Below, in pieces: positions 5,441-9,766 of a stretch of DNA of 9,766 nucleotides; the stretch's first letter is position 1; every line of letters starts with the position of its first letter. The notes beneath the pieces were generated by a model that did no database searches, had not been told where the DNA came from, and saw nothing but the letters and a program-made list of their open reading frames with translations. The stretch comes from Chloroflexota bacterium. GTDB taxonomy: Bacteria; Chloroflexota; Anaerolineae; Anaerolineales; DRKV01. The stretch spans positions 1 through 9,766 of the forward strand of contig DRKV01000126.1 of the NCBI GenBank assembly GCA_011051635.1, read 5' to 3'. The translations under genes and the position numbers were made by a program.

Positions 5441-6658
5441 ATGTTCACCCGACTAGCCCTCCTGCTGAGTTTGTGCGCCGCGGCGCTTTTCGCGCCCCCG
5501 CGGGCCGCCGCGGCCTCCTCCATGCAGGAGCAGCCCGAAATCCGGGGAGGGGTGCGTTACACCTTCGGGAGCGAGATAGATTTCTGGGCTGCGCTCTCCC
5601 CCGAAAACGCGGCGCGTTCCCCGCAGGTCGTCGTCTTCTGGCAGGCACAGGGAGAGACATCCACCCAGCAAGCGCCGCTGTCGCCCGAAGGGGACGAATT
5701 CCGGGTGCAGGTGGAGGCTTCTTCCACCCTCATCCGCCCTTTTGCCCTGGTGCGCTACTGGTTTCAGGTGACTTTCCCCGACGGCGAGACAGCCCGCAGC
5801 CCCCGGATGACCTTCCGCTACGAGGACAACCGTTTCGCCTGGAAGACGCTGGAGAGCGCCCCCTTTCAGGTGCACTGGTACGACGGGGGCGTGAATTTCG
5901 GGCAGGCGCTCCTCAACGAAGCGCAGCGCGCCTTGCAAGCCAGCCGCGGCTGGCTGAACAGCCCTTTGGCCGATACCATCCACATTTACGCCTACGCCAG
6001 CCCCGCCGAGGTGCAAAGCGCCCTGCAACTGAGCGGCTACAACTGGGTGGCGGGACACACCGACCCCGACCTGAACGTCATCCTCGTTTCCCTGCCCCCC
6101 GGCATCGACCAGGATTACGAAATCGGGCGGCAGATTCCCCACGAGTTGATGCACATCCTGGTACATCACTACCTGGGGGCGGATGCCGTCCGCCTCCCCT
6201 CCTGGCTGGATGAGGGGCTGGCAAGCAACGCCGAGCGCATCCCCAACCCCGATTACGCCTACCTCCTGCAGGAGACCTACGCCAGCGGACGCCTCATCCC
6301 CCTGGCCGACCTGTGCCACGGCTTCCCCCCCAACGCCGCCGACGCCCTCCTGGCCTACGCCGAAGCCCAGTCCTTCACCACCTTTTTGCACGGGCAGTAC
6401 GGACGCTCCGGCATCGAAGCCCTCCTGAAAACTTACGCCGACGGCGTGGATTGTGAGCGCGCCCCGCAACTGGCACTGGGCAAATCGCTCTCCCAACTGG
6501 AGCACACCTGGATTCAGCAAACCCTGGCACAATCCCCTTGGGCGACCCTGCGGGAGAGTTACCCCTACCTGTTCCTGCTGGGCATCCTGCTTCTCGTGCC
6601 TCTCCTGGTCGGATGGCGGCGGATTTCTCCCCGCGGGGAGGGAACTATCTCCCCATGA
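5441..6658 (+). CDS. Secreted, C-terminally anchored gluzincin (MA-family) metallopeptidase
   Basis: The 405-residue protein starts with a signal peptide (residues 1-25, MFTRLALLLSLCAAALF then PPRAAAAS). Residues ~33-128 look like an all-beta domain (VRYTFGSEIDFWAAL ... FRYEDN). A zinc peptidase domain follows: HELMH at 234-238 gives His234, Glu235 and His238, and WLDEGLASNAE at 255-265 supplies Glu258 as third zinc ligand, the pattern of MA-like gluzincin domains. Residues 374-391 (YPYLFLLGILLLVPLLVG) form a C-terminal membrane segment followed by a basic tail, so the catalytic part is probably outside the membrane. The substrate is unknown. The ATG at 5441 lies 7 bases after the HEAT gene stop with no clear Shine-Dalgarno sequence, suggesting translational reinitiation. 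Its TGA overlaps the next gene's ATG (ATGA at 6655-6658). Confidence 0.9.
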   Translation: MFTRLALLLSLCAAALFAPPRAAAASSMQEQPEIRGGVRYTFGSEIDFWAALSPENAARSPQVVVFWQAQGETSTQQAPLSPEGDEFRVQVEASSTLIRPFALVRYWFQVTFPDGETARSPRMTFRYEDNRFAWKTLESAPFQVHWYDGGVNFGQALLNEAQRALQASRGWLNSPLADTIHIYAYASPAEVQSALQLSGYNWVAGHTDPDLNVILVSLPPGIDQDYEIGRQIPHELMHILVHHYLGADAVRLPSWLDEGLASNAERIPNPDYAYLLQETYASGRLIPLADLCHGFPPNAADALLAYAEAQSFTTFLHGQYGRSGIEALLKTYADGVDCERAPQLALGKSLSQLEHTWIQQTLAQSPWATLRESYPYLFLLGILLLVPLLVGWRRISPRGEGTISP

Positions 6659-7245
6659 CTGGATTGCTGGCCGCCAACCCTGCCCTCTTCCTGTGGGTCA
6701 GTCTGATTGGGGCGGGACTCACCCTCCTGATTGCCGCCTACCTGCGTCCCTACATTTTGGGCGGCAACGACGACCCCCTCCAGCACACCGCTTTGCGCCT
6801 TTTTCAGGGGACAGCCATCCTGACAGGGATTTTTCTGGTTGGCGGATTGCTGGCCGCCAATGCCCTCCTGACCCAAAAAGCTACCGCCCCCCTCGAGACC
6901 CCGCCGCCCCAAAGCGCCGCTCCGCAGCCGACTCCCTTTGGAGCGGCTACCGCACCCCCGGAGAGCAGCGGCCCCCAGGTGGTGCTGGCCGCTACCAGCA
7001 CCCCGTCGGAGCCAAGCCCCACCCCCCTGCCGCAGGCGCGGATAGTCAACACCGGCGGCGCGGGGGTCAACGTGCGCCTCAAGCCCAGCACCAGCGCCCA
7101 AATTGCCGGGATTGCCGCCGAGGGCACCCTGGTGGAACTGCTGGGAGAAACCGCCCAGGACGAAACTTTCTCCTGGGAGCGCATTCGCACCCCCGACGGG
7201 CTGGAGGGCTGGGTGGTGAACCGCTTTTTGGAGCCGCAGCCGTGA
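6655..7245 (+). CDS. Membrane-anchored bacterial SH3 (SH3b) domain protein
   Basis: This 196-residue protein has two membrane segments (about 11-30, LFLWVSLIGAGLTLLIAAYL, and 53-72, TAILTGIFLVGGLLAANALL), a 55-residue Pro/Thr/Ala-rich linker (73-127), and a C-terminal SH3b domain (128-193). The domain shows GVNVRLKPSTSAQIAGIAAEGT at 137-158 and WERIRTPDGLEGWVVNRFLEP at 174-194, the standard start and end of SH3b folds. Such domains often bind peptidoglycan or peptides, and an extracytoplasmic location is likely. The start is ATG 6655, overlapping the peptidase stop by four bases, with GGGGAGGG at about 6635-6642 as ribosome binding site. A longer in-frame reading from TTG 6538 would overlap the peptidase by over 100 bases and was rejected. 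The operon position suggests a joint role at the cell surface with the upstream peptidase. Confidence 0.85.
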   Translation: MTGLLAANPALFLWVSLIGAGLTLLIAAYLRPYILGGNDDPLQHTALRLFQGTAILTGIFLVGGLLAANALLTQKATAPLETPPPQSAAPQPTPFGAATAPPESSGPQVVLAATSTPSEPSPTPLPQARIVNTGGAGVNVRLKPSTSAQIAGIAAEGTLVELLGETAQDETFSWERIRTPDGLEGWVVNRFLEPQP

Positions 7246-8060
7246 ACGCACAGCACAAACTCATCCGCTACGGCAAGCGCATCTGGTTAAGTGTGCGCCC
7301 CCGCTCCGATGAGCAGCGCATCTGTTTCATCCTGGGCTGTCAGCGCTCCGGCACCACCCTGTTGCAGCACATTTTCGAAGAAGACTGGAACGCCCAGGTT
7401 TACCGGGAGGTCAGCGCGCTTTCGCGTGCGCCGGGGGAGCATCGTTTGCAGCCCCCGGAGGGCCTGCGAGACATCTTCGCCCGCCAGCGCGCCCCGTTGA
7501 TTGTGCTCAAGCCGCTGGTGGAATCGCAACACGCCGCCGCCCTGCTGGAGGCCTTCCCCGAAGGGCGCGCTGTGTGGATGCTGCGGCATTACCGCAGCGT
7601 GGCCTCCTCCAACTTGCGGAAATTCGGGATGCGGAACGGGATAGACGACCTGCGTCCCATCGTCAGCGGGGAACGCGGCAACTGGCGGGCCGAGAACTTG
7701 CCGGAGGCGGTGCGCGCTTTCATCCGGGAACGCTTCTCGGAAGATATGCCGCCCTACGAGGCCGCCGTCTTGTTTTGGTACAGCCGCAACGCTCTTTTTT
7801 TCGCCCAGGGATTGGAAAACCACCCGCGGGTACGTTTGTGCCGCTACCGGGATTTAGTCGCCACACCGGAGGCCTGTACGCGCTCCCTGTACGCCTGGCT
7901 GGGGCGTCCCTGGCCGGGGAGATACCCCCTCCGCCAGATACGAAAAGACGCCCGCCTTACCCCGCCGGATTTCCCCCTCGACCCGACGGTGGAGGAAGCC
8001 GCCCAAACACTGTGGGAACGTCTGCTCAAGGTGTACGCCGCCACGGGAGGGATACCATGA
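7242..8060 (+). CDS. PAPS-dependent sulfotransferase family protein
   Basis: This 272-residue, apparently cytoplasmic protein has sulfotransferase-family motifs. ICFILGCQRSGTTLLQHIF (27-45) is the 5'-phosphosulfate-binding loop. VWMLRHYRSVASSNL (111-125) is the 3'-phosphate-binding segment with Arg115 and Ser123/Ser124. VRLCRYRDLVATPEA (197-211) and LYAWLG (216-221) match the conserved C-terminal helix region. The family moves a sulfuryl group from PAPS to hydroxyls or amines of small molecules, glycans or proteins; the acceptor cannot be read from sequence. GTG 7242 is chosen because it overlaps the previous stop (GTGA) and has GGAG at 7230-7233 with an 8-base gap; the longer frame from 6453 runs through two real genes. 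No PAPS-synthesis gene is nearby. Confidence 0.85.
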   Translation: MNAQHKLIRYGKRIWLSVRPRSDEQRICFILGCQRSGTTLLQHIFEEDWNAQVYREVSALSRAPGEHRLQPPEGLRDIFARQRAPLIVLKPLVESQHAAALLEAFPEGRAVWMLRHYRSVASSNLRKFGMRNGIDDLRPIVSGERGNWRAENLPEAVRAFIRERFSEDMPPYEAAVLFWYSRNALFFAQGLENHPRVRLCRYRDLVATPEACTRSLYAWLGRPWPGRYPLRQIRKDARLTPPDFPLDPTVEEAAQTLWERLLKVYAATGGIP

Positions 8061-8347
8061 CCGCCGAGAACATCCGTTTGCACGCCTTTGTGGAGGGCAT
8101 CGTCCAGGGGGTCGGATTCCGCTTTTTCGTGCAGCAACGCGCCGCCGCCCTGGGGGTGCGCGGCTGGGTACGCAATCTGTGGGATGGACGCGTGGAAGTG
8201 CTGGCCGAAGGGGAGCGCGCCGCGCTGGAAACGCTCTTGGGGGATTTGCGCCGCGGGCCGCGGGCTGCTCACGTCCGCGGGGTGAACTTCGAGTGGGGGC
8301 CTGCCACAGGGGAGTTCTCCGGTTTCCACGTGCGCCCGACGGCGTGA
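8057..8347 (+). CDS. acyP: Acylphosphatase
   Basis: This 96-residue protein has the normal acylphosphatase length. The enzyme hydrolyses carboxyl-phosphate bonds in acyl phosphates such as carbamoyl phosphate or 1,3-bisphosphoglycerate, in the cytoplasm. The signature VEGIVQGVGFRFFVQQRA (12-29) holds the phosphate-binding loop and Arg22. GWVRNLWDGRVEVLAEG (36-52) holds the catalytic Asn40. The C-terminal FSGFHVRPT closes the fold. The start is ATG 8057, overlapping the sulfotransferase stop by four bases (ATGA), with GGGAGG at 8045-8050 and a 6-base gap. It is the last gene of the coupled block. The gene is widespread, and its link to the peptidase and sulfotransferase may be only co-transcription. 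Confidence 0.95.
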   Translation: MTAENIRLHAFVEGIVQGVGFRFFVQQRAAALGVRGWVRNLWDGRVEVLAEGERAALETLLGDLRRGPRAAHVRGVNFEWGPATGEFSGFHVRPTA

Positions 8348-8358
8348 GGGGGAGGGAA

Positions 8359-8397
8359 CGCAGATTCCGCTGATGGGCGCTGATTTGCGCTGAAATC
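8359..8397 (+). repeat. Short ~10-bp tandem repeat between convergent genes
   Basis: CGCAGATTC is followed by CGCTGATGGG, CGCTGATTTG and CGCTGAAATC: about four degenerate units with a 10-base period and core CGCTGAT. It lies in the 79-base gap between the acylphosphatase stop and the convergent rarD stop. No hairpin with a T-tract is present in this gap, so there is no obvious intrinsic terminator for either gene. Confidence 0.6.
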
Positions 8398-8426
8398 CAA
8401 AGGCGTGCTTCAGAACAGGTTGCCCC

Positions 8427-9326
8427 TCAATCGCCGGGGGAAAGCACCGTCCGGCCTCCGGCCCCTGCCATGTGCCACCACCCCTCCAAAACGTAAACCA
8501 GCAGTCCCAGCCACACCAGGCTGAAACCAAGCAGCCGTTCCAGGGGGAAGGGTTCCCCGTACACCAGCACGCCAATCAGAAATTGCATCGTGGGGGCCAG
8601 ATACTGCAAAAAGCCGACCATGGAAAGCGGAATGCGGCGCGCCCCCGCGCCAAACATCATCAAAGGCACGGCGGTGACCACCCCCGCGAAGGCCAGCATC
8701 GCCGTCGTGCGGGCATCCTGGTGACCGAAAGCCGCCCGGCCGCGCGCCTCCAGAAAAAGAAGATACCCCAACGCAGGGACGAAGAGCGCCATCATCTCGG
8801 CGGTCAGTCCTTTGGGGGCATCCAGCAAGGAGGTTTTCTTGACCAGGCCGTACAGGCCGAAAGTTCCGGCCAGCAGAAGCGCAATCCACGGGAGCGTGCC
8901 GTAGCCAAAGGTCAGGTAGAGGACGCCTCCCAGAGCGAGAAGCACCGCCGCGGTCTGGCCGCGGCGCAGGCGCTCCTTGAGGAAGAGTACCCCCAGCAAA
9001 ACACTCACCAGGGGGTTGATGAAGTAACCCAGGCTGGCTTCCACAACGTACCCCGAATTGACCGCCCCGATGTAGGTAACCCAGTTGCCCGCCAGCAGCC
9101 CCCCGGCCAGCAGGGACGTGCGCCGCACGGCAGGCTCTCGCAGCGCGGCCCATAAAGAAGTCCATTCGCCGCGCCAGGCCAGCGTTATCGTCATAAAGAC
9201 AAACGACCAGACAACCCGGTGCGCCAGGATTTCGGTGGAGGGCACCTGCTTGATTTGCTTCCAGTACAGGGGGAAGACCCCCCAAATGAAATACGCGCCG
9301 AGCGCGAGGAGGACACCTTTTTTCAT
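8427..9326 (-). CDS. rarD: RarD-type EamA/DMT-family membrane transporter
   Basis: This 299-residue integral membrane protein has about ten hydrophobic segments, the arrangement of EamA transporters (E. coli RarD is about the same length). The N-terminal MKKGVLLALGAYFIWGVFPLYWK, the segment PSTEILAHRVVWSFVF (29-44), SLGYFINPLVSVLLGVLFLKE (98-118) and FLQYLAPTMQFLIGVLVYGE (239-258) are characteristic of the RarD subgroup. The substrate of these proteins is generally undefined; related exporters move amino acids or other metabolites. The start is ATG at 9326 (reading right to left) with GGAG at 9332-9335 on the complement and a 5-base gap. The gene runs against the operon to its left and diverges from the lamin-tail gene. 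Confidence 0.92.
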   Translation of the reverse strand: MKKGVLLALGAYFIWGVFPLYWKQIKQVPSTEILAHRVVWSFVFMTITLAWRGEWTSLWAALREPAVRRTSLLAGGLLAGNWVTYIGAVNSGYVVEASLGYFINPLVSVLLGVLFLKERLRRGQTAAVLLALGGVLYLTFGYGTLPWIALLLAGTFGLYGLVKKTSLLDAPKGLTAEMMALFVPALGYLLFLEARGRAAFGHQDARTTAMLAFAGVVTAVPLMMFGAGARRIPLSMVGFLQYLAPTMQFLIGVLVYGEPFPLERLLGFSLVWLGLLVYVLEGWWHMAGAGGRTVLSPGD

Positions 9327-9355
9327 ATCTGCTCCATGGGTAAAAACGTGCGCTT

Positions 9356-9361
9356 ATTGTA
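9356..9361 (-). promoter_or_regulatory. -10 element for rarD
   Basis: On the minus strand, TACAAT (complement of 9356-9361) would start transcription about 23 bases before the rarD ATG, leaving room for its GGAG ribosome binding site. No clear -35 box is seen. It is the minus-strand half of a divergent promoter region; the plus-strand half has the same TACAAT box at 9474-9479. Between them (9362-9450) only a weak 5-bp inverted repeat (GCAAT/ATTGC) is visible. Confidence 0.45.
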
Positions 9362-9450
9362 CCGCTAACCGGCTCCATCACACCCCCCTACACATTCGCA
9401 CCACCGCGCAATAAGAATTGCCGCATCCCTTGCGCCTGACAGAATTATCG

Positions 9451-9479
9451 GTTACACGCCCACCAGGAAAGGCTACAAT
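9451..9479 (+). promoter_or_regulatory. Promoter for the lamin-tail-domain gene
   Basis: GTTACA (9451-9456) and TACAAT (9474-9479) are separated by 17 bases. They match the sigma70 boxes at four and five of six positions. The expected start near 9486 gives a leader of about 45 bases containing the ribosome binding site GGAGG at 9517-9521. Confidence 0.5.
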
Positions 9480-9530
9480 GAGGCATAATTTGTGTCTCTT
9501 GTTATGGCTGCCCCTCGGAGGAAAGAACCC

Positions 9531-9766
9531 ATGTCGAGCAAAATTGTCATCCAACGCGCCGGAAGACTGAGCGCTGCCGCCCTCCTGGCAGGCCTCATGC
9601 TGAGCGCGGTTTTCATCCTGGCCCACTGGCAGGCCGTCCGCGCCGCCAACTACGGCACGGTGTTGATTAGCGAAATCATGTACGACCCGGCAGTGGGGCA
9701 TGCAACTCCCTACGGGGGCGCAGACCAGCAGGAGGAATGGGTCGAACTGTACAACCCGGGCGATAC
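9531..9766 (+). CDS. Secreted lamin-tail-domain (LTD) protein, N-terminal part only
   Basis: The first 78 codons of a gene that runs past the window end. ATG 9531 has GGAGG at 9517-9521 with a 9-base gap. Residues 1-39 form a signal peptide: basic start (SSKIVIQRAGR), hydrophobic stretch 14-31, and a likely cut after AVRA near residue 38. The mature part begins NYGTVLISEIMYDPAVG, and EEWVELYNPGD follows at 68-78. This pair (VxISEIMYxP then EWVELYNxG) is the signature of the first strands of the bacterial lamin-tail domain, an Ig-like fold found in many secreted nucleases and large surface proteins. Total length, other domains and role cannot be judged from this fragment. Confidence 0.85.
   Translation, partial: MSSKIVIQRAGRLSAAALLAGLMLSAVFILAHWQAVRAANYGTVLISEIMYDPAVGHATPYGGADQQEEWVELYNPGD

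Noticed and set aside
4369..6532. Two long minus-strand open frames opposite the HEAT and peptidase genes (4369-5523 and 5453-6532)
   Set aside because: Both are antisense to genes with intact motifs; their Gln/Gly/His/Val-rich compositions are typical of reverse-complement reading of GC-rich coding DNA.
6453..7241. 263-residue N-terminal extension of the sulfotransferase
   Set aside because: It would overlap the peptidase and SH3b genes completely and is Pro/Arg-rich nonsense; the GTG at 7242 with its 4-base overlap explains the start.
8410..9381. Second minus-strand frame overlapping rarD
   Set aside because: It lies on the same strand but in another frame and is Gly/Arg/Pro-rich; the frame at 8427-9326 has ten membrane segments and RarD motifs.
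9408..9421. Inverted repeat GCAAT-AAGA-ATTGC as an operator between rarD and the lamin-tail gene
   Set aside because: Five base pairs with a 4-base loop is within chance expectation, and nothing ties it to a regulator.

Overview
This GC-rich window (roughly 60-65% G+C by eye) looks like ordinary chromosomal DNA from a Chloroflexota bacterium, probably Anaerolineae-like. The clues are a mevalonate-pathway decarboxylase with an IKYWGN active-site motif, a degenerate GH-A-type secreted protein, a HEAT / MA-family peptidase / SH3b cluster, a lamin-tail secreted protein, and C-rich intergenic DNA. The assignment is inferred from gene content only. No rRNA, tRNA, CRISPR array, insertion sequence or phage gene was seen.

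Layout. (1) 1-1491, + strand: the last codons of a probable ftsZ, a tiny very basic protein with one C-terminal membrane segment, and a secreted TIM-barrel protein resembling clan GH-A glycosidases that lacks the expected nucleophile. (2) 1536-2040: a promoter running straight into a near-perfect 14-bp hairpin with a T-tract, then a two-CBS-domain protein. (3) 2087-3079: a (di)phosphomevalonate decarboxylase, apparently transcribed leaderless. (4) 3247-4305: an RseP/S2P-type intramembrane metalloprotease, flanked on both sides by arrays of the same degenerate 8-bp repeat. (5) 4387-8347: five tightly packed genes (HEAT-repeat protein, secreted gluzincin peptidase with a C-terminal membrane anchor, membrane-anchored SH3b protein, sulfotransferase, acylphosphatase). 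The last three junctions are 4-base stop/start overlaps. (6) 8427-9326, - strand: a RarD-type EamA transporter, convergent with the operon. (7) 9531 to the end: the start of a secreted lamin-tail-domain protein, divergent from rarD.

How the genes relate: several act at the cell envelope (FtsZ, the small membrane protein, the secreted GH-A-like protein, the site-2-type protease, the anchored peptidase and the SH3b protein). The decarboxylase feeds isoprenoid synthesis. I found no clearly novel defence or mobile system. The points most worth following up are the paired octamer arrays, the promoter/hairpin collision ahead of the CBS gene, the inactivated-looking glycosidase, the small membrane protein behind ftsZ, and the substrate of the decarboxylase.
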